A stretch of DNA of 64,000 nt from the NCBI RefSeq assembly GCF_051622035.1, contig NC_135358.1, forward strand, positions 6,716,501 to 6,780,500. The letters are read 5' to 3'. The DNA comes from Arctopsyche grandis. Its lineage: Eukaryota > Arthropoda > Insecta > Trichoptera > Hydropsychidae. This document shows positions 22,650 to 35,010 of this stretch, piece by piece. Positions within the stretch are counted from its first letter, which is position 1; each line of letters begins with the position of its first letter. Position numbers and translations under genes: made by a program. The notes beneath the pieces were generated by a model. It was not told the origin of the DNA. It saw nothing but the letters and a program-made list of their open reading frames with translations, and did no database searches.

Positions 22650-25600
22650 TCGTTTGATTTACAACATTACGAAACGGTCGACATTCCTAAGCGTCATCGC
22701 CGTACAAAAATATTAATCATCTCGCGATTCGTTATCGATCATGGCGTCGATCTTCAACCGCACGAGCATCGATCATTTCAGTTTTACTTTCATATGAATC
22801 TCGGTTGGTTTTTTTTCCGCATAATAATCTCACTGGTGTATGGTAAACGATGACAAGCGAATAAAATTGAAATATCGCTCTATGCAGACGGGCTGTGTGA
22901 TTTAATGCAGAAAAAGTGTGCGGCGCTTCGATTGATTAGAGCAGATTCTTGGCTTATCGTATGATCCGTTCGCCAAAATTTAATATTTATAATACGTATT
23001 CATTAGACGATAATTGGGCAATAAAATACACCTATCTGTAAATCAACAGTTGATTGTTTATTTGAGATCGTAAATACATCTTATGTTAATACATTTTTAT
23101 ACCAATCTTATTTCAACATACAAATTTGTTATGTTTCTTTTTGAATTTTTGGTCTAGTGTTCGTCTGGTTTGAACTTAAATTTAAATCAAAGCTAAGCCA
23201 AACATCTGTCAAACTAATCCTCATAATTCAATCATAATTATTATGATTGTGAACTACCATAAAATCTATTCAAAATTATGACACGCTATCTCAAAAAATA
23301 TGAAAAAAATTAATTTGCATTTCGAAAGCGACTTTTGTCATATTTTTATATGAAACACTTCCAAAAAGTGTTGTGGATTGGCAAATTGGACACTCTAACT
23401 GAAATTTAGGCTTGGAAAAACTGCAGTAAATCAAATTTATCTACTATTTTTTTTAAATCATACCGAACACGGCGTTCATACGGAGACATCGTTCACTCGT
23501 CTACGTCTTACAAGAGAATTATTTTTTCGTTTGTATAAGTGTTTTGTCAACTTATCTCCCTCAAAATATTCTTGGCCATGGTTTGTCATGTTCTTGGCAA
23601 AAAACGAACTTTTTTTTCAGCCGTGAAAGTCTTTTTTCGTACATCTTCATGACCGCGCTTGCGTTCAACTCTTTGAAATCGAATGCTCTTCGGCGTTTTT
23701 GGCGTATTAACATTTTTTCCCCACTAAATCGTTACGTTCATGACCCTGATGTATTACAGAGTTTATTTTGTAATGTCAAAAAAAATATTCGCAACATTTT
23801 CAGACGTGTAATTCCTGTTTTTGGCTAACACATGCGTCTACATACGCTCGGTCATTCACATGAATGACAATCCATACGCCTGCAATAGATCTTTGCAAAA
23901 AAAATTCCATTATAACTATCCATCACTATTACTACACTATATTGAATGCTAAATACAAAGCAAAGTCCACAAATTCAACATGTATATATGCAATAAATAT
24001 CAAGTCGAACATAAGTTAAGTTCTCAAATTAAAAGCAAATATTAAAAATTATTTCACTTTTATAGACGTTATTGCTAATTTAAAAATACATTTATTTTAA
24101 TGTATAGATATTCAATACATTCAAAAATTGTTATTACATACGCTTATATTACTGATAATGAAACAATTTTACTGTAGTAATATAATAGTGACGATGATAA
24201 TATATGTACAAATAGACGTTGATTTCGTAGAAATTGTTCGTAAAATTCGAATAAAATTAAACAATAAAACGATGTATGTATGTTTTTTATTTCAATGTTT
24301 TAAAATATTACCGGTTTCCATGTCTATAAAAATTATATTTAAAAATTGATATCGTGCTGTTTTTACTATCGATAGCTCACTTACGGAACGAGTGAGTATG
24401 AAAATACATAAACGTTCCAATAATAACATCTTGTTTGAAGATCTTTACACTTTTGAACATTTTACGATTGTTTTATAACCGAAATATTTCACATCGAATC
24501 CAATCGATTAATGTCGCAGAATCGGCCCGTTAATTTTCCGGAAAAATTACCATACAAATACAATATCGATTCGGTTAGGGCTCGAAGTTCTCATATTAGC
24601 TATGTTAAAACGCCAATAAATCGGGAGGGGCTCTCTTTTTTATTCTCACTTATTTTCCGATGAACGTACATATTCGCCTATTTTATTAACACTTTCATTG
24701 CGAACGGCGACGCCGGTTTTTTTAAGGGTAAAAATGCCCAATTAGCGGCGCTATTTAAACAGTCTTAATGGGACTGGATACCATGCGACATTCCATTTAA
24801 TTTTATTCCAAGCTTAGATTGATCAAAGTAAAAATTTGCATGAAAAACGTATGAGCTTGTATTATTATCGTACATTTTTAATTAATTTTATTTCAGAATT
24901 GGGTAATATTGCGCGGTACTACTATGTGTATGTGCGTTTATTTTATGCGCCTCTTTGTAGACGACGCAGTTTGCTCATTATGTCTAAAATACACACACTG
25001 CTTCGACGGTTCCCAAACTGTCGTGCCTCGATAAAACACTGTGGGAAAGTTCCAGAAGATCCGCTTTCGTCTTATATTAATTTTATGGCGATGTTGTAAA
25101 GGCTGCAATGTACCCAAAATTAATGTGAATTGAATTATGGGTGGTAATCCTCATTTTATTATTAATTATAATCATTTTATACATATATTATATTTTAGCC
25201 GTTGAGACGAATCGAAATAATCTGTAGTGCCTAAATGGTCAAAATAAAATGTAATATATGTATATGTATGTATATAATCAAATAAAAATAGCAATAAAAA
25301 GGTACATTCAGGTTTCATTCGAGTCCTTTCAAGTTTAAAACTCAATAAATTTGGGTTTTACTTGAAAATGTTTTGATGTAATTCTGATTTTATAGCATTG
25401 AATTTTTATTTTTTTCTAATTTAATATGTTAACGAAGGTATTTTATACATTCAAATAAAATCTTAATCTTAAGTTCATTATAATCTCAAGCAGAAATTAG
25501 TACTGAAATTGAATCAAAACAGTTTCATTAAATAATATTTATAGATAAATAAATTTTATTCAACTTTTTTTTTAATCATATAATATATATTAAATCGATT

Positions 25601-27230
25601 TTGATTTAATTAAAATAGCATAAATATGCAAAAAGGATAAAAAATAACAATTTGTAAATATTAGGTATGTATTATCAATGAATGTGGAGTTGAAGTTTTA
25701 CTATACTAATAACTTATTTTTATTCGTAATAAGAATACTTTCATCTTAGTTTGAAAACGATTTATTTAATGTTTAATTTAGCATATTGTATCCGAGTTCA
25801 AATTTTCGAATATGTAACGTATGATGGAATATAAAATTAAATCAAAAAAATTTAAATTTAAGTTGAAAAAATATTAAATTCGAAAATTAGAATATATGTA
25901 ATTGAAGCATACATTAGAATAGAAGAATATAAATAAATTCCTGTATTATCTATTTTCTATACTTACATAACTATGAAATAATAAGCAGTAAGCACTTGTC
26001 TAAAGATATCAAAAGTTAATCAATGTCAATTTTTATTCATTGATACAATATCAAATGTTAAAGATTACGCTTAAGAATTATACGAAAATATAATTAAAGT
26101 TCTTTAAATACGCATTTGGAAATATAAAACTTAGTTTTTAAATATTTAAAGCTACGAATAACTCAAAAAAACATTACACGTCTGTACAATAGTTGATGAA
26201 ACTTTTAACTACTGGATTATAAAGGAAGATAACAACGCTCAAAAGATACAATCGAGCAAAGTCTTCTAAATTGAAGCCCACTAAGCCGAGACTTGACTCA
26301 ATAAAAGTAGAACGAGTACTCGGCTCTGAAACACCGAGAAAACCGCACTGCAAAATTCTGAAGGTGACCTTTTATCGAAGCGAGATACAGCCTTCGGGGT
26401 ACGACGACCCTTGAAGAGCACCATCCCTTCAATTTATGAAATATAGGATGGGCACAAACATTCCATTCTTATCTGCCAGCTAATATTGTATTCAAATTTT
26501 TATATATTTTTGTGTACAATTTGAGTTACAACAATGGCGATATCCCGCATAGGTATATACCTGTTTTTTACCCTCCCGGTTAATAAATAAGGACTCCTTT
26601 ATAAGGTGAAAAGAAACAGTTCAACGAGTCGTCCCGAACAATCTGTAAATTATAACAACCACCAAAAAAAGAAAGAAAAAAAGGGCTAGACCAGGCCAGG
26701 TGAACCCAACAAGCATTGTAAAGCGACACCATTAGAGATGTTACCTTTAGATAGGTATAGGTCGAAGACACTGTCGATTGTATCGAAATCTATGGGAGAG
26801 TTCGTCAAATTTCTAATTCACAGCCATAGTTCACTCGAATGCAGGCCATTTGTGGTATAATTGATCAGTCATTGTTTGATTTGTTGGTGTACATAAGTTG
26901 GGTTGAGTTCAGCGTCCCTTTCCCCGATCGATCGAATTATGTATGTAGAATGCCAATGTCCAAACAAGAAACACATTACTGAACTGTAAATCAGAGGTGA
27001 GATAAGGCAACGAAATTGAAAAAGAAGATTGGACCGATGAGATAGAGTTAATTTTATTTGAACTTGCGCAAACGTTTGCCAGTGAAAGCTTTTGAGGATG
27101 TATTGCATCGGTTGCGTGTTAGCACTGTAATAAATAAATTTGAATTGTGGTATTATTTGTGGTACCATTTAACAGTCATTATTAGAACCAATTTGAATAT
27201 TCAATGCAGTTATGAGTCCAGTAGTGTCAT
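22650..27230. other. Long intergenic stretch, no gene seen
   Basis: Mostly AT-rich with a few GC-richer islands (22680-22900, 23460-23700, 24480-24800, 26280-26460). I found no splice-bounded coding segment, no RNA gene and no repeat shared with other parts of the window. Confidence 0.4.
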
Positions 27231-27236
27231 TCTGTT

Positions 27237-27300
27237 GGTTTCCGGAAACCTCTTGTTCAAAATCAAAAGTTTCCGGAAACCCGTTGTTCAAACAACTTCG
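27237..27300. repeat. Two direct repeats built on the palindrome GGTTTCCGGAAACC
   Basis: GGTTTCCGGAAACC at 27237-27250 is a perfect 14-bp palindrome. GTTTCCGGAAAC recurs at 27269-27280. Each is followed by a similar TTGTTCAAA stretch, so the unit is a roughly 31-bp direct repeat. Confidence 0.6.
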
Positions 27301-27364
27301 AAAATATTGTTTTATTCGTAGTCGAATACGTAGCAGGTATAAGGAAGGACCTTCTTTTCTGGTG

Positions 27365-27860
27365 AAGACACACCGAGTGGTACGTGGTATGCGTATTTTT
27401 TTAGATACTTTTAAACGTGCGAAAAAAACGTAGCACTCCTAGCCCATGTACATGGTACGGGTCTACCTCACGGCACCGATATTTCTGTATTTACTTTCTT
27501 TGTATAGGACATCATCATCATTTACAACCAATTGCCATCCACTGCTGGATGAAGGTCTCTCCTACACGCTTCCATTCGTCTCTATTTTGGGCAAATCTCA
27601 TGGTAAGAACTGACTCAAAAATGCGGCACGGGACACGCTCGTGGACTCTAGCTGTGATTGGCGTATCTTTATGGCTTTGTTAATTCGTACGATCTTATTA
27701 TTTCGGCAGTTTCTCTTATATTTCTTCAAAAATGGGAATCACCGTTATCGATCACTATCAAACCTACATAAATCAACACAAGGATAAAATATCACCGAAA
27801 ACATTGCAGGGGGTGAGACACGACGGTACAGATTTGGCGGACCAACGTCTTTTTTTTGCA
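27365..27860. repeat. Diverged member of the GGCACG fold-back MITE family, interrupted
   Basis: The left part (TTAGATACTTTTAAACGTGC, GAAAAAAACG) matches 48510-48535. The right part, read on the minus strand (CGGTGATATTTTATCCTTGT, ATAAGATCGTACGAATTAAC), matches 48590-48715. An RTE-like fragment (27508-27600) lies between them. Confidence 0.5.
27508..27600 (-). pseudogene. RTE-like LINE extreme 3' end
   Basis: The reverse complement reads GAATGGAAGCGTGTAGGAGA, then CCTTCATCCAGCAGTGGATG, ending ATGATGATGATG. This is the same terminus as at 8320-8385 and 15950-16022. Confidence 0.72.
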
Positions 27861-28108
27861 TGTACAAAACTATCTCAAAAAACATATGCCCCTTACTTCT
27901 ACATGTGCTTTCATTCATCTCATCCCACTTTTTTTTTTTTTATTCACCCATATACCCTGTGGCCTTTTTTACAATCTTTTATATTATTTTGAGTACCATA
28001 CAAGCACTTATTTCGTCAATATATGTTCAAATGGCGATGGAATCTACATATATTGTACATATTACATATTAATTTTCAACATATGACAAGCAATGTTGAA
28101 AAACGGCA

Positions 28109-28311
28109 AGGACGAAAACACACTGAGAGGCACGCGGTTTTTTTACATATGCAAAAAAAATACAAGCACGCATAGCCATTCCTAAGACACGCAGTCCCAA
28201 AAATCACCTCCTGGAGTGTTTTATGAATTAACAATGAACTGGGAACGCCCTTCCTTGGCTGGAAGCCACGAAGACGTGCCGTGCCGTTCCCTTCAGTGTG
28301 AATTCGTCGTA
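28109..28311. mobile_element. Small fold-back MITE of the GGCACG family
   Basis: The left end GGACGAAAACACACTGAGAG and the reverse complement of the right end GACGAATTCACACTGAAGGG are inverted repeats. The interior (CAGTCCCAAAAATCAC, CTGGGAACGCCCTT) matches 48565-48730. No coding capacity. Confidence 0.6.
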
Positions 28312-28444
28312 ATTGTTTACTCGATTATCATATCAATTAACCAACATCCAGTACTTACATAATATTGTGTGAATATTTCGTTTTTTTCTAATAGTCGAGA
28401 GATAAAAATTGAGATATTTAATATTATTTTACATAGATATGTAC

Positions 28445-28868
28445 ATATACCAGGAAGGCCTAACAAGTAAACCCCAATGTGCCTTCCTAGACAATTAATT
28501 ACAAACATTGCAGCACTTTTTTTATTACATACATCGCTGTATTTCGAGAGGCTGAAGGACCCCAAATTGACAATTAATTAATCCATAGAGACATATATGG
28601 ATTAAGACTTTACATAATTTTTGTACATATTGTACATAAATCAAATTCAGACATTTGTGACATAGCGGGTAGGATCGATTTGCCCATTTGATGGAGGAAC
28701 CGTTTCAACAATGAAATCAGATAAATTGGCAAAGTCTGCTAGGAAACGATCGACTTGGAGTCACAAATATCCAAGTCTGACCAGCAGCATTGAAGATTAG
28801 CACGGGATCGAACCCGATAACCTCTCGGTGCTAAACATAAGCGCAATCACTGAGCCATACTTCTGGCT
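28445..28868 (-). mobile_element. tRNA-derived SINE, diverged full-length copy
   Basis: Minus-strand head GCCAGAAGTATGGCTCAGTG with B-box-like GGGTTCGATCC. The body reads TTTGTGACTCCAAGTCGATC and GTTTCCTAGCAG, and the tail is AAGGCACATTGGGG followed by GGCCTTCCTGGTATATG. Confidence 0.8.
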
Positions 28869-28869
28869 A

Positions 28870-30535
28870 ATTATGTAACTTAAGAAGGCTGGACACCAGC
28901 GCCTTATCCATACAAACGTATTACACTTCTCCCTTCCTCAATTATGGCACTAAAGAAATCATTTTTTTAATATGCTATGGATATGCATCATAGGCATATT
29001 TCTATCTTTTTTTTTTAATTGGTTATTTTTTATAGGAGCTAGGACCCACGAAACATCTATAAAATCGCCTCGTTTTTACACCCACGAAAAGAGTCCAGCG
29101 TGCTTATTTTACGGTTGATTTTTAAAAAAATACGAAAACACAAACATAAAAATATCTTTCTCATACCGATGATGATTTTTTTTTTAAATTGGTCTAGTTT
29201 CGGAGGAGTAAACTGGAAAATACGAAACCTCGATTTTGTCGATTTAAAATAGGTATTATCTGGTCGAGGCGCAACTGTCACATTCACTCAATATATATAT
29301 TGATATATATTTTCGCATTCACTCAATATATATATCGAAGAAAGGAACGGCAACAAAATTAAGGTTTCGAGTATCCAGCCCTCTTAACAAGAGTTTTAAA
29401 CGATATTTTATATATGAAAATTATTTTACAATTAACTATAAATCAATATAATTATAGGAGCAGTGTGATGATAAAAAAACCCTTCAAACGATCGCGGTTC
29501 AAAATATTGACGACACCTGACTGACTGACATACGCCCTCAAATTTCCCAGATAAAACATAAACATTAAATATATATTATGCGCCTCGATCCATTGTCGTA
29601 CAATGGAGTCGATGGCTGGTCCATTCATCTCGCGGGGAGCAAGTAGACACAAAAACGAAATATTGAAAAGTCAACAATCGCACCAAATCATCCCCTGCCA
29701 GCCCACAACAGTCAGTAATGGCGTCATTTTCGGACAATGATCGCAATAAAGTAACACTCGAGAACCAAACTACATATCCAACCCCACCCCATAAAAGAAG
29801 CAAACCCTCGGAATAAGACAAGCCTTTATTAATTGAATACCCGTGGCGTTTCCGGTGAAAGTCGGTCAGGTTTGGACAGTGCATCCGTTGCGAGATAACG
29901 AGCGCACTTTTGGTCCACTATTATGATTCCACATCTCCCGATTGACACCACTCGAAATCATCGATCAAATCAGACCACCGATGTAGGTTAAAAGTTGAGA
30001 AATCTCCAGAATATGTCTACCCTTTTCAAGTTGACCGTGACATTGTACACGGGTCCGTACAACACCACTTGACCATTAGACGTTGTAGAGGTGGAGATTT
30101 TTTGGTCACTTTTATCTCCGGCCCATTGATCATCATCAGGCATAGTGTGGAAGTGTTATTGATGTCGATTGATATCGCCATCCCCTAATAGCTGGTAAAT
30201 TAGACGTGAAAAATTGGGGACATGGGTGTTAAGGGTTCAAGAGTAGATACTTATACACGCATTATGTATCTATTCAAGCAGTGGTTCCTATTTTCTTTGA
30301 TTGGTTATCTAAGATATTTCAATCTCTTACAATTCATCTTCAATATCTCATAGAACTATTGGAATAGACCAGAGCTCGGCATCAAGGATCTGCCTTGCAA
30401 ATTTTTCATAAAAATCTTTAAACCTTTAAGTTGCGCTCCGATGGTTGGTCAAATTGGATCCAGCCTGAGAGCTGAATTGGTATCCACATCAACTTACCAA
30501 CTGCTTTATATTATGCACAATCTACTATGTATTTA
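28870..30535. other. Intergenic stretch, no gene assigned
   Basis: A GC-richer segment (29450-30230) carries open frames on both strands but no motif I recognise and no convincing splice pair. Two near-identical CACTCAATATATATAT pieces sit at 29283 and 29316. Confidence 0.4.
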
Positions 30536-30539
30536 TATA

Positions 30540-30765
30540 GCCAGTAGTTTAGATCGATGGTCGCATTAATGTTAACCACCGAGAGGTTCCGGGCTCAAGT
30601 CCTGGACTGACCTCTGTTGAAAATAATTTATTCGGAGTATTTCTGTAGTGCTGCTAGTTACTTGGATTTTTGTGACTCCAAGTCGATATTTTCGTATGAA
30701 AGTTTGCCAATTTATTTGATTTCATTGTTGAAACGGTTCCTCATAAAATTTGTTAAACCATCCTA
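30540..30765 (+). mobile_element. tRNA-derived SINE, 3'-truncated
   Basis: Head CCAGTAGTTTAGATCGATGG with B-box-like GGGCTCAAGTCC. The body reads GTGACTCCAAGTCGATATTT and GCCAATTTATTTGATTTCAT, then ends before the conserved tail. Confidence 0.72.
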
Positions 30766-31424
30766 CCTATTATTTGTCACCACTATTTGAATATCATTTC
30801 AAATCTATAAATTCATATGTATAATTCAAGTTTGATGCTATAGGTATCGCTCAGGAATAAAACACGTAAAGGCATCGTAGCAAAATATAATTTAAAAAAA
30901 TTGAATTATTATGTATTACTCGAACTTGGATTGTAGACGGTTTTTGGAAGTCATTAGAAAGAGATTTTTTTTCAACTTAAATCCGCATGAATAACGCCGG
31001 GCCATTTAGCTATATACTGCATACATATAATATGTATGTAAAGATTTGTTGATTTTTTCGTTATATAAATCTACAGTTTTCAATTTAGGCCCACTAAATT
31101 TGGAATACTGCATTATGATACTCCAACTTACATACATATGTACATACATACATACCTACATATACATAGGTATGTGTGTACATTAATATTACTTTTATTT
31201 TTTCCATTCATTCCGTTCACATACTCAAGAAACGCCAATATGTACAGTTAAACCTCAAAATATATACAGCTGAGCTTTTTTATGTACCTAAGTGTGCCAT
31301 TTTCCATTAAAAATGGAAAATGGCAGGACATTTTTTTAAAAATATATCAATTCTTCTATAACGCGTTAAAACTGTTCCGCAATACAACAGAAAAAATAAC
31401 ATTTAAGAAAATAGGATACAGGAC

Positions 31425-31640
31425 ATGAGCCACAGCGTAATGCACTGGTAGAACTGTTGCATGCCAGTAAAGAGGTCGTGGGTTCACGTCCTAGTCAAAT
31501 ACACTGTTGGCAAGATCTTATGGTTTCTAAAAAACAGATCAATCCTGTTAGAATTTTCTAAATTTGTTTTAGTTTAATTTTTGTGACGGATCCAATAAAT
31601 CGCTATCCTCCCCCAGTTTATCGCAAATTCGAGTTATTAG
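31425..31640 (+). mobile_element. Second tRNA-derived SINE family
   Basis: The head CACAGCGTAATGCACTGGTA has A-box character, and AGGTCGTGGGTTCACGTCC is B-box-like. The body after it is unrelated to the main SINE family. Only one copy is seen in this window. Confidence 0.5.
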
Positions 31641-31670
31641 CATCTATAATACATACATAGTTTGTTGAAT

Positions 31671-31863
31671 GTTATCCGTATTTTATTCATACGTGCCTAT
31701 TTTGAATACAAATTTTAAATTTATTTTTTTGTTTTTGTCTTCATATATTTTTCTTCAACATAAAATTTCAAGAACTTTCATGAAATTTATTGTTTAAAAA
31801 TTTAAGGGGGGGGGGTGCTGAAACTAATCATCCTAGGGGCGCCACATACCCTCAGGCTGGGCC
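31671..31863 (+). repeat. Dispersed repeat, copy 2 (pairs with 3097-3313)
   Basis: Near-colinear with 3097-3313 from GTTATCCGTATTTTATT to CCACATACCCTCAGGCTGGG. It contains a G-run (GGGGGGGGGG at about 31806) where the other copy has GGGTGGGAGGGGG. Confidence 0.62.
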
Positions 31864-31869
31864 TGCCTA

Positions 31870-32810
31870 TTCTATTTGTACACGTACTACATATTTTTTC
31901 CAATTATTATCATTTTGTACCAAATTCGACAAACCAGTACGCCTTGCACCTAATACCCACAACTATCTCCTCCTACCATATTATCCCTCACACACGATTC
32001 GTCTTGGAGCTGAGCCCAAAGTACTGCTATCTCACAGAGACGCTTCTGCCGACTTCTTTACAAACTGGAAGTAACCGATACCATCATCACTACACCGAAT
32101 TGATTTGGTCTCTCGAAGTGTGACTTTGAACAGGATTTGACCGATGCGATCGTTCACAGCGACCCGTCACAACGGTGGGCCTCGTAAACATCTCATAATG
32201 AGCTCGTTCGTAATAATGACAGCTTAATTAGAAATCCGGCCAGGTGATGTGACAGGCCCAGCTCTTATCCCCGCATCGTCCACATACCGATGTTTATTGC
32301 CGAAGTTGGCATATTTTATGAGAATATATGAAATTTATTCGATGTTTATGGGATTATCCGTAGCCGTTTCCCCTCCGTTACTAATGCAATTACCGGATCC
32401 GGTCACTGGTGTGGCTGAAAGGATTAGAACCAGTAAACCTTCAGTGTGTCGACTTGGTCGTTTTTATTATATTGGTGTGACCGCGAATTTGAGCTAAATC
32501 CAATTGCGTCACAGTGCATTTGAAGTGCATCGTAAAACTGCTCTTATTCGAAGCGTTAAATGTTCCATAATTGCCCTATTGCGAATCAAACGCTATTATC
32601 GCTCAAATTGCGGCTTTGAAACGAACGTGTTATTTAAAAGCAGTTTTCTTAATATCGGTATAAAGTGTATTCGATTTTGATATCCAAAAACATTTCAGAT
32701 CATGTGCATGTCGCATAGATTACTTTGAGCTTGAAATGAAGGAAGCATAGGGTTATAAAAGTGGTGTAGCTAAAACTTTTGAATCAATAAATATGGATGG
32801 AAATTTTTTT
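31870..32810. other. Intergenic stretch, no gene seen
   Basis: Moderate GC between 31900 and 32640, with frames up to about 100 codons. I recognise no domain, splice-bounded exon or repeat. Confidence 0.4.
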
Positions 32811-32814
32811 TCTT

Positions 32815-33755
32815 AGTTTGAAGTTCCAAGAACTTTGATATGTGAAGAAAGCGAATCTTCCAAATGAAAGCTATGTAGGTACATATATGAGTCGCCGAGC
32901 AACCGAAAGTAAACAAATTTATTGGCTAAAGAATGTAAGAGATTGGATTTAAATACAAGGAATTGCAGCTCTTATCAGCAAAACTCAAGACTCGGACCAA
33001 GTCTGCCAATTTGATCATTCGAACTTTAATCAGACGTTGCCACATAACGATTGACTCGTCCGAGCGATTCGGTGTGGGATTACTCGTATCGTGTCAACCC
33101 GGTATTACATAAAAGAAGAAGAAAAATACCAACAACGGAATGGACCAATCAAACTAATGTGTTTTTCAAAATAAAAAAGCATGTAAGTATATATTAAGTA
33201 AATTAAAATCTTTAATAACCAGGTAAAAATAGTCTCAGACGTAAGCCAAATACTTTGATATCTGAAGAAAGCCAATTTGCCAAATAGAGGCTAGGTATAC
33301 TCGCCCAAAAATTGAAAGTAAACAAATTTAGTGGTTGTGGAATGTAGGATATTGGATTGAAATACACGGAGTTAAGAATCTTATCAGAAAAACCCAAGAC
33401 TATAGCAAATTTTCCAAAGTGGTGGCCAACGCTAGTAACACTAGAAAATATGCTTATACTTGGTTGACGCGTGCACTGGGACCGAGTCCGTTAATTTGGT
33501 CACTCGGACATTACGTGTACGTTACTCAGACGTTGCCACGCTACGAGTAAAGTCCGGGTGACTTGTCCTCAGTGTGGGATTACTCATACCATGTCAACTC
33601 GGTATTACATAAAAGAAGAAGAAAAATATCAATAACGGAATTGACCAATCAAACTAAAGCGTTTTTCAGAAGAAAGAAGCATGTATGTAAGAACATATTA
33701 AGTACATAAATTAAAAGCATAACAACCAGGTAAAAATAATCTCAGAAGTAAGGCA
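32815..33755. repeat. Tandem duplication, two diverged units of about 420-510 bp
   Basis: Shared landmarks include ACTTTGATATnTGAAGAAAG (32833 and 33252), AAAGTAAACAAATTTA (32910 and 33312), GTGGGATTACTC (33074 and 33573) and GGTATTACATAAAAGAAGAA (33102 and 33601). CCAGGTAAAAATA occurs at 33220 and 33727. Spacing grows along the unit, so the second copy has gained sequence near 33400-33520. Confidence 0.75.
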
Positions 33756-33904
33756 AACGATATTTAGATAGCGTGCCCATAAAATATAATACATAAAGAT
33801 TTGCGATACCTGCTATATTCAAATGAAAAAAAATGTGGTAACTGAAAATATAAAGGGATGGGGGGAGGGGAAGCCAATGCTCAATTATTTCAACTTATTA
33901 AGGG

Positions 33905-34225
33905 TATATAAAGAGCTTACAATTCATAGATGTCACGTTAATTTATGAGTTTTTCACAGTGTCTCGTAATTCAGCGACTTGTATAATAATAAAAAAATGC
34001 TGCAATGTTTGTAATTTGGCCAGGAAGGCGCAATCTTTATTAATTAGTATTATTATGACATTACATTTAATACCAGGAAGGCCTTACAGGTAAACCCCAA
34101 TGCGCCTTCCTGGCCAATTACAAACATTGCAGCATTTTTTTTTCATTATACAAGTCGCTGAATTACGAGACACTGTGAAAAACTCGTAAATTAACGAGAC
34201 ATCTATGAATTGTACATCAATTTTA
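33905..34225. repeat. Palindrome of two SINE 3' tails, tail to tail
   Basis: 33915-34032 (ATTCATAGATGTCACG through GCCAGGAAGGCGCAA) is followed, after a spacer of roughly 45 bp, by its reverse complement (34085-34220). Both arms are the 3' domain of the main SINE family, in opposite orientation, without tRNA heads. The arms are nearly identical, including ACGAGACACTGTGAAAAACT. Confidence 0.8.
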
Positions 34226-34688
34226 TTGGCGTCCACGTACGCGTCCCGTGCTGCTCTTTTGATTTCTTACCAATAATCTCTGATACTGGTGGACAGTATT
34301 GAACAATCAAAAAGAATTTTGACTATTTCATACAAAAGTATTTAGATCTGTATGTAGCTCGTTAAAATACACTATAGCTAGTTTTTCTACTTATTGTTGA
34401 TGCGTTGTGAAAATTTTGACTTATTGAAAGTGTCCATCGATATTAGGATTGCTTTATTTATTTTTTTAATCTGGAATGCTCCTATACTTTGTGGCTTTTA
34501 CTTAATTTTCTCTAGAGCAGCTCCGCCACTGTCTTTCGATCGTTTAGTACATAATTTTTATACATTCAAAATATTAATGGTAAATTTCACAGGGCTCTCG
34601 GTGTGCCAGATCGTGCCGTGCCGCACAACAATGTGAGTAATCGACCATGGCAATTGGTCCATAACTTTGAGAAATAGGTCATCCTCAC

Positions 34689-35010
34689 CTGCGAGATAGC
34701 GGTCGAGACAGTCTTCCATTATAATCAGGGCCGATGAGCCATTCAAACTTGAGGAACTCCCGCCGAGAGCCATTGTTGATCTTCCGAGCTGGACTGAACC
34801 CTCGCGCTGCCCATAAATACGATCATATTCGATCCCATGGTTTTTACACACGACCATACTCGCTCCGGTCAACGTTTTATTTCTTTCCGATGCTAATTTG
34901 GACACCGAACAAATTTAGTGTGGACACGATCGTTTTCGCCGCACGTGATTGCATACCTTCGAGTAAACGTGGAACATTAGATACTTCCTCAATGCACCGT
35001 AGATATTCGT
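34689..35010 (-). CDS. Two probable exons of an unidentified gene
   Basis: Upstream exon (ending 34957) reads FKDEYLRCIEEVSNVPRLLE and stops at the donor GAAG|GTATGC. The downstream exon (34689-34793) begins after GGTTCAG, reads QLGRSTMALGGSSSSLNGSS and ALIIMEDCLDRYLA, and ends at a near-perfect donor CGCAG|GTGAGG. Phases agree (phase 1 out, phase 1 in, phase 1 out) across a 163-bp intron. The segment is GC-richer than its surroundings. The start of the upstream exon is uncertain: the frame is open back to about 35080, with only a weak AG. I do not recognise the family, and further exons downstream were not found. A single unspliced frame through 34558-34905 is also open, so an alternative reading exists. 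Confidence 0.38.

Noticed and set aside
34558-34905. Single 115-codon minus-strand frame
   Set aside because: Only the part 34689-34793 is likely coding. The rest crosses a strong donor, and the upstream part overlaps the predicted intron.
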